From positions 1 to 36,518 of the forward strand of contig CAMHCD010000003.1 in the NCBI GenBank assembly GCA_946183545.1: a stretch of 36,518 nt of DNA, written 5' to 3'. Of this stretch, positions 26,949 to 36,518 are shown piece by piece. Every line of letters starts with the position of its first letter. The stretch's first letter is position 1. The notes below the pieces were generated by a model. It had not been told where the DNA came from. It searched no databases and saw only the letters and a list, made by a program, of their open reading frames with translations. Both the position numbers and the translations under genes were made by a program. Source of the stretch: an uncultured Clostridia bacterium. GTDB lineage: Bacteria > Bacillota > Clostridia > Oscillospirales > Acutalibacteraceae.

Positions 26949-26977
26949 TTGCCAAATAACGGCATCGGTGCTATAAT
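26949..26977 (+). promoter_or_regulatory. sigma-A-type promoter (TTGCCA-17-TATAAT) for the yicC operon
   Basis: TTGCCA 26949-26954; TATAAT 26972-26977. Confidence 0.75.
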
Positions 26978-27016
26978 ACATGTATATTAAAAACTAAACA
27001 GAAAGGATGGAGTAAG

Positions 27017-27901
27017 ATGATAAGGTCTATGACAGGCTTTGGCCGCTGCGAAACGCAGATAGACGGCAGGGAGATCACCGTGGAGATCAAAAGCGTAAAC
27101 CACCGTTATTTTGAGTTCTCGTGCCGTTCGCCGCGCGGCTACAGCTTTGTAGACGATAAGCTTAAAAGCTTTATTAATGAAAGGGTCGCCCGCGGAAAGA
27201 TCGACGTTTTTGTCAGCATCGGCGCGCGTGACGATACCCCAAGCGAGGTAACTGTCAATCACAGTCTGGTGTCGGGCTACCTGAACGCTATGAAGGAGAT
27301 CGCCGACACCTACGGCGTGGAAAACGACGCGACCGTTGTGTCGCTCTCGAGGTTCCCCGATGTGTTCACTGTGCACAAGGCTCCGGAGGATGAGGAAAAA
27401 ATCATCGCGGATGTTATTGCTGTTACGGACGAGGCGTTAAAGTCATTCATTGCCATGCGAGAGGTCGAGGGCGAAAAGATGAAAGCGGATATTTTGAGCC
27501 GCGCCGACCGTATTCTTTCCATTGTCGGGGAGATCGAGGAGCGTTCGCCGCAGACCGTCAAGGATTACGAGACCCGTCTGCTCGACCGCATTCGTCAGAC
27601 GCTGGAGGGCTTCAATGTGGAGATCGACGAGCAGCGTGTGCTTACCGAGGTTGCGGTGTTTGCCGATAAGGTAGCCGTTGCCGAGGAAACCGTGCGGCTC
27701 AGGAGCCACTTTGAGCAGCTTAACCGGTTTATGAGCATGGATCAGCCCGTGGGCAGAAAGATCGATTTTATCATTCAGGAAATGAACCGCGAGGCAAACA
27801 CGATCGGCTCCAAGGTTCAGGACGCGGAGATAGCGCATAAGGTCGTTGAGATCAAGGGCGAGATCGAAAAAATCCGCGAGCAGATACAGAACATCGAATA
27901 G
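27017..27901 (+). CDS. yicC: YicC family (YloC) endoribonuclease
   Basis: 294 aa; [11 protein letters not shown]-terminus; C-terminal [22 protein letters not shown]. Confidence 0.96.
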   Translation: MIRSMTGFGRCETQIDGREITVEIKSVNHRYFEFSCRSPRGYSFVDDKLKSFINERVARGKIDVFVSIGARDDTPSEVTVNHSLVSGYLNAMKEIADTYGVENDATVVSLSRFPDVFTVHKAPEDEEKIIADVIAVTDEALKSFIAMREVEGEKMKADILSRADRILSIVGEIEERSPQTVKDYETRLLDRIRQTLEGFNVEIDEQRVLTEVAVFADKVAVAEETVRLRSHFEQLNRFMSMDQPVGRKIDFIIQEMNREANTIGSKVQDAEIAHKVVEIKGEIEKIREQIQNIE

Positions 27902-27909
27902 GAGACCAT

Positions 27910-28164
27910 ATGAAACTTATTAATATAGGCTTTGGTAATCTGGTCAGCAGCGAAAAGCTGGTGGCGGTGGTTGCTCCCGATTCCGCTCCCGTAAAGCGTA
28001 TAGTGCAGGAGGCAAAGGCAAACGGACTGCTTATTGACGCTACCTGCGGACGCAAGTGCAAGTCGGTGCTTATCAACAGCAGCAACCATGTCGTACTGTC
28101 GGCGGTATCGTGCGAGACTATCCAAAACCGAGCCGAAGAAAGCGGGGATAAGGATGAACAGTAA
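27910..28164 (+). CDS. remA: RemA family (DUF370) DNA-binding regulator
   Basis: 84 aa; [36 protein letters not shown]. Confidence 0.94.
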   Translation: MKLINIGFGNLVSSEKLVAVVAPDSAPVKRIVQEAKANGLLIDATCGRKCKSVLINSSNHVVLSAVSCETIQNRAEESGDKDEQ

Positions 28165-28711
28165 CAAAAGAGGAAAGCTTGTGCTGTATTCGGGTTCGTC
28201 CGGCGTAGGCAAGGGCACGATCCTTGCCGAAGTCATGAAGCGTAACCCAAAGGTCAGGCTGTCTGTGTCAAACACAACGCGTGCTCCGCGTGAGGGTGAA
28301 ATCGACGGCGTACACTACCACTTTGTAAGCCGCAAGGAATTTGAGGACCTTATCGCGCGGGACGGCTATCTTGAATATGCCGAATACTGCGAAAACCTTT
28401 ACGGCACTCCAAAGCAGCAGGTGGAGGATATGCTCGACAACGGCTACGACGTTTTCTTGGAAATAGAGGTTCAGGGCGGCTTGCAAATTATGGAAAAGTA
28501 TCCCGACGTGCTGAGCATCTTTATATTGCCGCCGTCCGTTGATGAGCTTGAACGCCGCCTGAGAAACCGCGGTACAGAGGACGAGGAAACGGTGCAAAAG
28601 CGCCTGACCGAAGCCAAAAACGAGATAGCACTAAAGGACAAATACCGGTATCTGGTGGTCAACGACGATTTGGAAACCGCCATCCAAGAGGTACTGGATA
28701 TTATCAGATAA
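28154..28711 (+). CDS. gmk: Guanylate kinase (start trimmed from 28034 to 28154)
   Basis: [25 protein letters not shown], overlaps the remA stop codon. Confidence 0.95.
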   Translation: MNSNKRGKLVLYSGSSGVGKGTILAEVMKRNPKVRLSVSNTTRAPREGEIDGVHYHFVSRKEFEDLIARDGYLEYAEYCENLYGTPKQQVEDMLDNGYDVFLEIEVQGGLQIMEKYPDVLSIFILPPSVDELERRLRNRGTEDEETVQKRLTEAKNEIALKDKYRYLVVNDDLETAIQEVLDIIR

Positions 28712-28723
28712 AGGAGAGTTATT

Positions 28724-28924
28724 ATGCATAAGGTAAATGTTGACGAGTTATTTGAGGGTAAGCAGAGCAAATACGCGCTCGTAGTGGGCGTTAGCAAAAG
28801 AGCCAGACAGATCACTCAGAAGTTTGAGGAAGAGGGCACAGTTACCGATGAAAAGCCCGTTCTGCTGGCGATCGACGAAATCAAAAATCACGAAATCAAC
28901 CTTTTAGAGCCCGATAATGTGTAA
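28724..28924 (+). CDS. rpoZ: RNA polymerase omega subunit
   Basis: 66 aa; KYALVVGVSKRARQI; position between gmk and priA. Confidence 0.92.
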   Translation: MHKVNVDELFEGKQSKYALVVGVSKRARQITQKFEEEGTVTDEKPVLLAIDEIKNHEINLLEPDNV

Positions 28925-31358
28925 GAACTTTGTCGTAAGTGTGGCGGTAGAAAACACCGCCTTTACCTTTGACAAAGCCTTTGATTACGCAGTTCCTGCC
29001 GAATTGCAGCCTCAGTGTGAGCCCGGCAAACGGGTATTGGTTCCGTTTGGACGCGGCAACCGCCGGCGTCAGGGTATGATACTGTCGGTAGGGATCGGCG
29101 GAGAGTTTGATAATTCTTTAAAAGAAATAATATCCGTTCTTGACAACGAGCCCGTTATGTCGGCTCCTCTGCTCGACGTTGCCGAGTTTATGAGGGAACG
29201 CTGTTTTTGTACCGCTTATGACGCGATAAAAACCATGCTGCCTGCAGGCATCAACTACAAGGTGACTACGGTTTACGGTGTAAAGACCTCCGACGAGGAC
29301 GCTGACTTGAGCGGCGAGGAACAGCGGCTTTACAATTATCTGCACGAAAAGCGGAAAGCGGTCAAGCTCGAAGCGATCCTTGATGATTTCGGTCTGTCCG
29401 ACAGCCGCCTGCCCGACGCGCTGGTCGAAAAGGGACTGTTGTATAAGTCCGACGAAGCGTTCCGCCGTGTCAACGACGCGGTGATGAAGATGGCGGCTAT
29501 TCCGCCCGGGGTGGATATCTCCTCGGTCAAGCTTACCGATAAGCAGCGCGCGGTGCTTGAATTGATAGAGCTCAGCGGTGCGGCGTCGGTAAAGGAGATC
29601 CGATATTTTACGGGAGTTTCCGCCTCGGTCATTGATTCGCTTTATAAAAAAGGGCTGATTTGTTTCTTTGACGAGGAGGTCTTTCGCGTTGACGAACGCA
29701 GCGCCGACGACACGCTTCCCGAGCTGACGCTGTCCGGGGAGCAGCAGACTGCCTGCGACAATCTGTACAAGGAGTACACCGACGAAAAACCGCATGTCAG
29801 CCTGTTGTTCGGTGTTACGGGCTCAGGCAAAACAAGCGTGTTTATCAAGCTTATTGAGCGTGTTCTGGACGACGGCAGGGGCATTATCGTTATGGTGCCC
29901 GAGATATCATTGACGCCGCAGTTCGTGTCGCAGTTTTCCAAGCGTTTCGGCGAAAAAATCGCCGTGTTCCACAGCGCGCTTTCGCTGGGCGAGAGGCTCG
30001 ATGAATATAAGCGTGTCCAAAAAGGTCTTGCTCAAATCGTTATCGGCACACGCAGCGCGGTGTTCGCGCCGTTTGATGACGTTGGACTGATCATCATGGA
30101 CGAGGAGCAGGAGTACAGCTATAAGTCCGAAAACACGCCGCGTTACCACGCAAGGGATATCGCGATGTTCCGCTGTGCGCGTCAAAACGGACTGTTGGTG
30201 TTAAGCTCCGCTACTCCGGGGATCGAAACCTATTATCACGCGCTGACCGGGCGTTATTCGCTCAACGTGCTGAGTGCACGCTACGGCTCCGCAATGCTGC
30301 CGCAGGTGCAGATAGCGGACATGAATACCGAGCTGCAAAACGGCAACGCAACGGGTTTTTCCGATGTGCTGCTGCAAAACATAGAATATAACCTGGAGCA
30401 CGGGCGTCAAAGTATTTTGCTGCTCAACCGCAGAGGGCACAATTCCTTTGTGACCTGTTCTTTTTGCGGCGAGGCTGTCACCTGCCCGAACTGCTCCATT
30501 TCGCTGACTTATCACAGCCGCAACAATCGGCTGATGTGTCACTACTGCGGCTATTCTGTGCCGTTTAAGGGCGAGTGTCCTACCTGCCGCAGCCATTCTC
30601 TTCGTTTGGGCGGCACCGGCACACAAAAAGCTGAGCAGGACATCGCGGAGCTGTTTCCCGACGCGCGTATACTGCGCATGGATACCGACGCGGCGTCCTC
30701 CAAAGCATCGTACGAGCGGATGATCTCCGCTTTTGCTAACGGCGAATACGATATTTTGGTGGGCACCCAGATGGTGGCGAAGGGACTTGATTTTCCCAAT
30801 GTGACCTTGGTCGGCGTGCTCAACACCGATCAGGCGCTCTACGCCGACGACTACCGAAGCTACGAACGCGCCTTCTCCCTGCTGACGCAGGTTGTGGGCA
30901 GAAGCGGCAGAGGCAGTCAAAAGGGTATGGCTGTGATCCAAACATACACGCCCGACAACATGATAATCGGCATGGCGGCAAAGCAGGATTACGAGCAGTT
31001 TTACAATACCGAGATCCGTATGCGTGAGGCTATGCTCTACCCGCCTTTTGCGGATATCTGCTTAGTTGGCTTTGTGGGTGAAAACCAAGTTTTGACGCTT
31101 CAGGCGGCAAACGGTTTCTTAAAAGCTTTTGTGCAGGAAGCAAAGCGGAACTATTCAAAGCTTCCGCTGCGAATTCTGGGACCGTCGCCGGCAACCGTGG
31201 TGAAGGTCAGCAATAAATACCGTTATAAATTGATAATAAAATGCAAAAACAACCGTTCATTCCGTGCGCTGCTTTCAAAGATTTTGATAGATTTCGGCAG
31301 CGACCGAACCTTTGCCAAGGTGACGGCGTACGCGGACATGAACGCTTTGACCTGTTAA
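28917..31358 (+). CDS. priA: Primosomal protein N' (PriA helicase)
   Basis: 813 aa; GVTGSGKTSV, C4 zinc modules (CSFC…CPNC…CHYC…CPTC), VGRSGRG. Confidence 0.96.
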   Translation: MCKNFVVSVAVENTAFTFDKAFDYAVPAELQPQCEPGKRVLVPFGRGNRRRQGMILSVGIGGEFDNSLKEIISVLDNEPVMSAPLLDVAEFMRERCFCTAYDAIKTMLPAGINYKVTTVYGVKTSDEDADLSGEEQRLYNYLHEKRKAVKLEAILDDFGLSDSRLPDALVEKGLLYKSDEAFRRVNDAVMKMAAIPPGVDISSVKLTDKQRAVLELIELSGAASVKEIRYFTGVSASVIDSLYKKGLICFFDEEVFRVDERSADDTLPELTLSGEQQTACDNLYKEYTDEKPHVSLLFGVTGSGKTSVFIKLIERVLDDGRGIIVMVPEISLTPQFVSQFSKRFGEKIAVFHSALSLGERLDEYKRVQKGLAQIVIGTRSAVFAPFDDVGLIIMDEEQEYSYKSENTPRYHARDIAMFRCARQNGLLVLSSATPGIETYYHALTGRYSLNVLSARYGSAMLPQVQIADMNTELQNGNATGFSDVLLQNIEYNLEHGRQSILLLNRRGHNSFVTCSFCGEAVTCPNCSISLTYHSRNNRLMCHYCGYSVPFKGECPTCRSHSLRLGGTGTQKAEQDIAELFPDARILRMDTDAASSKASYERMISAFANGEYDILVGTQMVAKGLDFPNVTLVGVLNTDQALYADDYRSYERAFSLLTQVVGRSGRGSQKGMAVIQTYTPDNMIIGMAAKQDYEQFYNTEIRMREAMLYPPFADICLVGFVGENQVLTLQAANGFLKAFVQEAKRNYSKLPLRILGPSPATVVKVSNKYRYKLIIKCKNNRSFRALLSKILIDFGSDRTFAKVTAYADMNALTC

Positions 31359-31371
31359 GAAGGAAGGAAAC

Positions 31372-31848
31372 ATGGCATTAAGAAATATAGTTAAGGACGG
31401 AGACGACGTACTGAATAAAAAGTGCCGTCCCGTCACCAAATTTGACGCAAGGCTCGCCATGCTGCTCGACGACATGGCTGAAACCATGCACAACGCAAAC
31501 GGCGTTGGACTTGCCGCGCCGCAGGTCGGCATACTGCGTCGTGTGGCGGTCATTGACATCGGCGAGGGCGTTATCGAGCTGGTAAATCCGCAGATCATCG
31601 CCTTTAGCGGTACCCAAGAGGGCAACGAGGGTTGTCTTTCGTTCCCCGGACAATGGGGAATAGTAAAGCGCCCGAATTACGTAAAGGTCAAGGCACAGGA
31701 CCGCAACGGCGAGGAGTTCACCATAGACGGAAAGGAGCTGCTGGCACGCGCGTTTTGTCACGAGCTTGACCATCTGGACGGCGTTGTGTTCAAAAGCGTT
31801 GCGGAACGTATGCTTACTCCGGAAGAAATAGAGGAAATGAACAGCTGA
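31372..31848 (+). CDS. def: Peptide deformylase
   Basis: GVGLAAPQVG, EGCLSFPG, HELDHLDG. Confidence 0.97.
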   Translation: MALRNIVKDGDDVLNKKCRPVTKFDARLAMLLDDMAETMHNANGVGLAAPQVGILRRVAVIDIGEGVIELVNPQIIAFSGTQEGNEGCLSFPGQWGIVKRPNYVKVKAQDRNGEEFTIDGKELLARAFCHELDHLDGVVFKSVAERMLTPEEIEEMNS

Positions 31849-31849
31849 T

Positions 31850-32770
31850 ATGAAGATCGTATATATGGGTACGCCGGATTTTGCCGTACCCGCGTTAAAA
31901 GCATTAGCCAATGATCCAAAGCATCAGGTCGCGGCGGTGTTCACCCAGCCCGATAAACCGCAGGGAAGAAAAATGATACTTACGCCTCCCGACGTTAAGG
32001 TGTGCGCGCAGGAGCTTGATATTCCCGTGTATCAGCCTGCGTCCATGAAAACCGACGAGGCGTACGACCTGCTAAAGAAGATCGCACCCGACGTTATAGT
32101 GGTGGCTGCCTACGGACAGATCCTGCCTGAGCGCGTGCTCAAACTGCCGCCCTACGGCTGCGTTAATATCCACGGCTCGCTGCTGCCGAAATACCGCGGC
32201 GCGGCTCCTATTCAGCAGGCGGTGCTCAACGGCGACGCCGTTACGGGAGTTACATCCATGCTGATGGACGTCGGACTCGACACGGGAGATATCCTTTTGA
32301 AAAAAGAAACGCCGATCGGAGAAAACGAAACCTCCGCAGAGCTGTTTGACCGCCTCTCAGTGCTTGGCGGCGAGCTTATAAGGGAAACGCTCGACGCGCT
32401 TGAAAAAGGCACCGTAACGCCTCAAAAGCAGGACGAAGCTCTGGCGACGCACACTTCCAAAATTGATAAGTCAATGTGTCCCGTAGATTTTACGCAGACC
32501 GCGCAGAAGGTGCATGATCAAATCAGAGGACTGTACTCCTGGCCTGTAGCTACCGCGGTCATCTGCGGCAAGCGTGTCAAGATACACAAAGCGCGCAAAA
32601 GCGACAAAAGCGGAAAGCCGGGGGAGATCCTCAGCGTCCGTCCGCTGGTAATAGCCTGCTCTGAGGGCGCTATCGAAATATTGGAATTGCAGCCGGAGGG
32701 CAAAAAGAAAATGACCGCCGAAGCCTTTGCCGCGGGACATCAGTTGCAAATCGGCGAATTGGCTGAATAA
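31850..32770 (+). CDS. fmt: Methionyl-tRNA formyltransferase
   Basis: MKIVYMGTPDFAVPAL; NIHGSLLPKYRGAAPIQ. Confidence 0.97.
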   Translation: MKIVYMGTPDFAVPALKALANDPKHQVAAVFTQPDKPQGRKMILTPPDVKVCAQELDIPVYQPASMKTDEAYDLLKKIAPDVIVVAAYGQILPERVLKLPPYGCVNIHGSLLPKYRGAAPIQQAVLNGDAVTGVTSMLMDVGLDTGDILLKKETPIGENETSAELFDRLSVLGGELIRETLDALEKGTVTPQKQDEALATHTSKIDKSMCPVDFTQTAQKVHDQIRGLYSWPVATAVICGKRVKIHKARKSDKSGKPGEILSVRPLVIACSEGAIEILELQPEGKKKMTAEAFAAGHQLQIGELAE

Positions 32771-32805
32771 ACGTTTGGAATATATCAACGTAAAAACAAC
32801 TTTCA

Positions 32806-32880
32806 GTGTAGGGGAGGCCCTTGCGGCCTCCCATGAGATCAGCGCATAGCTTCGGGAGGCCGCGAGGGCCTCCCCTACAT
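32806..32880. repeat. Long intergenic inverted repeat (about 25-bp stem) between fmt and rsmB
   Basis: GTGTAGGGGAGGCCCTTGCGGCCTCCCA (32806-32833) against CGGGAGGCCGCGAGGGCCTCCCCTACAT (32853-32880). Confidence 0.9.
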
Positions 32881-32917
32881 GGATGATTACTTTACCAATC
32901 ATAAAAGGGGTACTCCG

Positions 32918-34270
32918 ATGTCAAATCCACGCAATATCGCCTTGACCGTGCTGCTGAAAATTGAAAACGACAAGGCGTATTCTAACATAGCGCTCAACAA
33001 TGCTATTCGTGAAAACCGGCTGAGCGGTGTTGACAGCGCGTTTGTTTCGGCGCTTGTTTACGGCGTGCTGGAGCGTCAGCTTACCCTCGACTATATTATC
33101 AAGCAGTATTCTAAAATTCCTTTAAGGAAAATTGAAATCAAAACAAAGATGATCCTGCGCATGGGTATTTTGCAGCTGCTGTTTATGGATAAGGTTCCGG
33201 CAAGCGCGGCGGTCAACGAAAGCGTAAACCTTGCCAAGCGTCATAAGCTGCAAAAAAGCGCCGGATTTATCAACGGCATTTTGCGCAGCATTACGCGCAC
33301 CGAGCCGCCTTACACCCTGCCCGACACTGAGGATAAAAACTACTGCCTCAGCGTGCGCTATTCCGTGCCTCAGGATATCGTTCGCCTGTGGAGAAAATCC
33401 TACGGTGAGGACAACACGGAGGAATTGCTGAGCTCGCTCAGCGGCAGACCGCCTTTATGCGCCCGCGTAAATACGCTGAAAACCACTTCGGATAAGCTGT
33501 GCGAGCGGCTTTCCGAGGAGGGCGTAACGGCACAGCCGCACCCTTATTTGCCGGACGCGCTCCTGCTAAGTCAGACGGGCTCCATTGAAAGCATACCGTC
33601 TTACCGCGATGGACTTTTTCATATTCAGGACAGCTCGTCGCAGCTCTGCGTTTCACTTCTTGCGCCGAAACCGCGCGAGGTCATGCTCGACGTTTGCTCC
33701 GCTCCCGGCGGCAAGGCTGTTACCGCGGCGCAAATGATGCAGAACCGAGGCAAGGTGTACGCCTGCGATCTGTACGACCATAAATTAAAGCTGATCCGCG
33801 CCAACGCCGCGCGGTTAGGAGTGACCAATATCGTTGCGGTAAAGCGTGACGCCGCAAAGGCTGATGTCGCGCTTCCTGCCGCCGACAAGATCCTCTGTGA
33901 CGTGCCGTGCAGCGGCTTGGGTGTTCTGCGCCGCAAGCCTGAGATCCGCGCCAAACGCGACGCGGTAGACAACACGCTGCCGGATTTGCAGTATAAAATC
34001 CTTTGCCAAAGCGCAAAGCTGCTTGCTGTTGGGGGAAGATTATTGTATTCCACCTGTACGCTCAACCCGGCGGAGAATAATCAAAACGTCCTCCGCTTTT
34101 TGGAGGAACACCCTGCGTTTCGCGGCGTACCGCTCACACTGCCCGACGGCGTGATTCGTGCGTTTGATGAAGGACCGCACGAGATCACCCTTATGCCGCA
34201 CACAGCGGATACCGACGGATTCTATATAGCTCTGCTGGAAAGGACTGCGGCGGATGACACAACAAATTGA
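32918..34270 (+). CDS. rsmB: 16S rRNA (cytosine-967-C5)-methyltransferase RsmB (start trimmed from 32879 to 32918)
   Basis: LDVCSAPGGKAVTAAQ, CDVPCSGLGVLRRKPEIR, YSTCTLNPAENN; AAAGGGG RBS before 32918. Confidence 0.95.
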   Translation: MSNPRNIALTVLLKIENDKAYSNIALNNAIRENRLSGVDSAFVSALVYGVLERQLTLDYIIKQYSKIPLRKIEIKTKMILRMGILQLLFMDKVPASAAVNESVNLAKRHKLQKSAGFINGILRSITRTEPPYTLPDTEDKNYCLSVRYSVPQDIVRLWRKSYGEDNTEELLSSLSGRPPLCARVNTLKTTSDKLCERLSEEGVTAQPHPYLPDALLLSQTGSIESIPSYRDGLFHIQDSSSQLCVSLLAPKPREVMLDVCSAPGGKAVTAAQMMQNRGKVYACDLYDHKLKLIRANAARLGVTNIVAVKRDAAKADVALPAADKILCDVPCSGLGVLRRKPEIRAKRDAVDNTLPDLQYKILCQSAKLLAVGGRLLYSTCTLNPAENNQNVLRFLEEHPAFRGVPLTLPDGVIRAFDEGPHEITLMPHTADTDGFYIALLERTAADDTTN

Positions 34271-35297
34271 TATCAAAAGTCTGTATCCCGAAGAGCTTGC
34301 GGAGCAGCTCGGCGCGGAGGGATACCCAAAATTCCGCGCCAAGCAGATCTGTGACTGGCTCAACAAGGGTGTTGTCGAATTTTCACAAATGAACAATATT
34401 CCGCGCGACTTACGGGAATTTTTAAATACAAGATATTACATTTCTGTTGCAACTATTGAAAAAAAGTTTGTTTCAAGGTATGATAAAACAGTGAAGTACC
34501 TTTTTTCGCTGAACGACGGCGAAATGGTAGAGGCGGTGGTCATGCACTATCATCACGGAGTATCTATGTGCATTTCCACGCAGGTCGGCTGCAAGATGGG
34601 ATGTACATTTTGCGCGACCGGAAAAAGCGGTTTTTCGCGCGATCTGACTGCGTCCGAAATGCTCGCGCAGATCGAAGCGGCGCAGAAGGATCTAAGCCTG
34701 CGCATAGCAAACATCGTGTTGATGGGAATGGGCGAACCGCTCGATAATTTTGACAATGTGGTGCGTTTTATAAAGCTGGTCTCCTCCGACGGAGGATTAC
34801 AGATCGGTATGCGCCATATCACGCTTTCCACCTGCGGCATCGTTCCTAAGATATACGAGCTCGCAGAGCAAAAGCTTTCCATAAATTTAGCAGTGTCGCT
34901 GCATGCGCCAAACGACGCTATCCGCAGCCGCACTATGCCCGTGGCTAAGGCGTATCCCATGGATATGCTGCTAAAAGCATGCCGCGATTATTTTGATTCT
35001 ACAGGCAGGCGTGTCACCTTTGAGTACGCGCTTATCAGCGGAGTTAACGACAGCGACTCTCATGCGCGCGAGCTGGCTCAAAAGCTGAGCGGCATGAACT
35101 GTCATGTCAATTTGATACCCGTAAACGCCGTGGAGGGAACGGCGTACAAAAAGAGTGATTTACAAAGACAACAGTCTTTTGTACATATCCTGACCGCAAA
35201 AGGCATTGCCGCAACTATCCGGCGCACACTGGGCAGCGACATCAACGCGTCCTGCGGTCAGTTAAAGCGAAACCATATAAAAGAAGGAGGACAATAA
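34254..35297 (+). CDS. rlmN: 23S rRNA (adenine-2503-C2)-methyltransferase RlmN
   Basis: CISTQVGCKMGCTFCATG; ISGVNDS; overlaps the rsmB 3' end. Confidence 0.97.
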   Translation: MTQQIDIKSLYPEELAEQLGAEGYPKFRAKQICDWLNKGVVEFSQMNNIPRDLREFLNTRYYISVATIEKKFVSRYDKTVKYLFSLNDGEMVEAVVMHYHHGVSMCISTQVGCKMGCTFCATGKSGFSRDLTASEMLAQIEAAQKDLSLRIANIVLMGMGEPLDNFDNVVRFIKLVSSDGGLQIGMRHITLSTCGIVPKIYELAEQKLSINLAVSLHAPNDAIRSRTMPVAKAYPMDMLLKACRDYFDSTGRRVTFEYALISGVNDSDSHARELAQKLSGMNCHVNLIPVNAVEGTAYKKSDLQRQQSFVHILTAKGIAATIRRTLGSDINASCGQLKRNHIKEGGQ

Positions 35298-35298
35298 C

Positions 35299-36024
35299 TT
35301 GGAAGTATTCAGTAAAAGCGATGTGGGTCTGGTAAGGACCCAGAATCAGGATGATTTTCGCTTCGGAGTTATTTCCCCAAGCTGCGCGTGGGCGGTGGTT
35401 TGCGACGGAATGGGCGGCGCAAACGGAGGCAATATTGCCAGCGCCACAGCGGTGGATTATATCAGTACCAAAATAACCGATTTGTATAAGGACGACATGA
35501 CCAAGGAACAAATCGGGGAGCTGATGGCGGAAATCGTAGTCAACGCCAATATAAAAATCTTTGAAAAGGCATGCGAGGACGCTGCTTTGGCTGGTATGGG
35601 AACCACCTGTGAGTTTGTGTTTGTAAAGGACACTACCATACACGTGGTACACGTCGGCGACAGCCGCACCTATTCAATACGCGGCGGCAAGATCAAGCAG
35701 CTCACCGAGGATCATTCCGTAGTTCAGGAAATGGTACGCCGCGGCGAGCTGACATACGAGCAGGCGCAGCATCATCCCAACAAGAACTTTATTACCCGCG
35801 CGCTGGGCATCAAGCCCTCTGTGCGCTTGGATTATATCGAGGCAAACTTCATCTACGGAGATGTGGTTTTGATTTGCACCGACGGTCTATCCAATCACGT
35901 CAACACGGGTCAGATGGTCAAGATATGCCACGAGAACCGCGGAGATTCGCTTATCAACAAGCTGGTTGATACGGCAAAGGAAGACGGCGGAACCGATAAT
36001 ATAACTGCAACCGTAATCTACTGA
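35299..36024 (+). CDS. prpC: PP2C-family Ser/Thr protein phosphatase (PrpC/Stp), TTG start
   Basis: VGLVRTQNQDDF, CDGMGGANGG, VGDSRTY, CTDGLSNHV; GGAGG RBS. Confidence 0.95.
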   Translation: MEVFSKSDVGLVRTQNQDDFRFGVISPSCAWAVVCDGMGGANGGNIASATAVDYISTKITDLYKDDMTKEQIGELMAEIVVNANIKIFEKACEDAALAGMGTTCEFVFVKDTTIHVVHVGDSRTYSIRGGKIKQLTEDHSVVQEMVRRGELTYEQAQHHPNKNFITRALGIKPSVRLDYIEANFIYGDVVLICTDGLSNHVNTGQMVKICHENRGDSLINKLVDTAKEDGGTDNITATVIY

Positions 36025-36037
36025 GAGGAGTGCTATC

Positions 36038-36518
36038 ATGGATAAATATATCGGAAAAAGACTTGACGGCCGCTATGAGATTCATGAATTGATCGGCGTA
36101 GGCGGAATGGCTAATGTTTATCGCTGCACCGATACGCTCGACGACCGCGAGGTAGCCATCAAGATTTTGAAGGATGAGTTTCTCAACAACGAGGAGTTTA
36201 TCCGTCGTTTTAAAAACGAGAGCAAGGCTATTGCCATGCTTTCTCATCCCAACATCGTCAAGGTGTATGACGTAAGCTTCGGCGATATGATCCAGTATAT
36301 CGTCATGGAGTACATAGACGGCATCACCTTAAAGGAATATATTGACCAGCAGGGTATTATTGAATGGAAGGATGTTCTGCACCTTACTATCCAGGTGCTC
36401 AAGGCGCTGCAGCACGCGCATGAGTGCGGTATCGTACACCGTGACATCAAGCCCCAAAATATCATGCTGCTTCAGGACGGCACCATCAAGGTGACCGACT
36501 TCGGCATCGCGCGTTTTT
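36038..36518 (+). CDS. prkC: Ser/Thr protein kinase (PrkC/Stk), truncated by window end
   Basis: MDKYIGKRLDGRYEIHELIGVGGMANVYRC, VAIKIL, HRDIKPQNIML. Confidence 0.94.
   Translation, partial: MDKYIGKRLDGRYEIHELIGVGGMANVYRCTDTLDDREVAIKILKDEFLNNEEFIRRFKNESKAIAMLSHPNIVKVYDVSFGDMIQYIVMEYIDGITLKEYIDQQGIIEWKDVLHLTIQVLKALQHAHECGIVHRDIKPQNIMLLQDGTIKVTDFGIARF

Overview
This is a 36.5 kb chromosomal window from what looks like a Gram-positive anaerobic Clostridia/Oscillospiraceae-type genome. The lineage call is an inference from gene content and AATAAAGGAGG-type signals; no taxonomic search was run. Most of it is dense housekeeping sequence: ygiQ, tyrS, mscL, a lipoprotein, a PAP2 phosphatase, asnB, sporulation genes ylbJ/yqfC/yqfD, ymdB, fakA(yloV), recG, a D-Ala-D-Ala carboxypeptidase, an EF-G-like GTPase, a two-gene ABC exporter, a DegV protein, yebC, a membrane-anchored duplicated-domain protein, and the conserved run yicC-remA-gmk-rpoZ-priA-def-fmt-rsmB-rlmN-prpC-prkC (prkC cut by the window end). 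No rRNA, tRNA, CRISPR array or transposase was recognised. The most interesting parts are non-coding. (1) A ~184-nt minus-strand leader at 24327-24510 lies upstream of a small zinc-ribbon/TM protein. It has a promoter, a ~127-nt nested hairpin domain starting near +1, a 12-bp antiterminator helix, a competing terminator with a U6 tract, and an RBS abutting the U-tract. This is riboswitch-like architecture that I cannot assign to a known class. (2) A ~623-bp repeat-built element at 18207-18829 is flanked by a 12-bp direct repeat and appears to have split a bidirectional terminator. It contains two ~107-bp inverted blocks with flipped hairpin loops and a phased array of C-GNA-G mini-hairpins. 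(3) An orphan promoter-to-terminator transcript lies at 22618-22802. Notable proteins are an MscL with a C-terminal two-CxxC zinc ribbon and an EF-G paralogue with a degraded NKxD (G4) motif.
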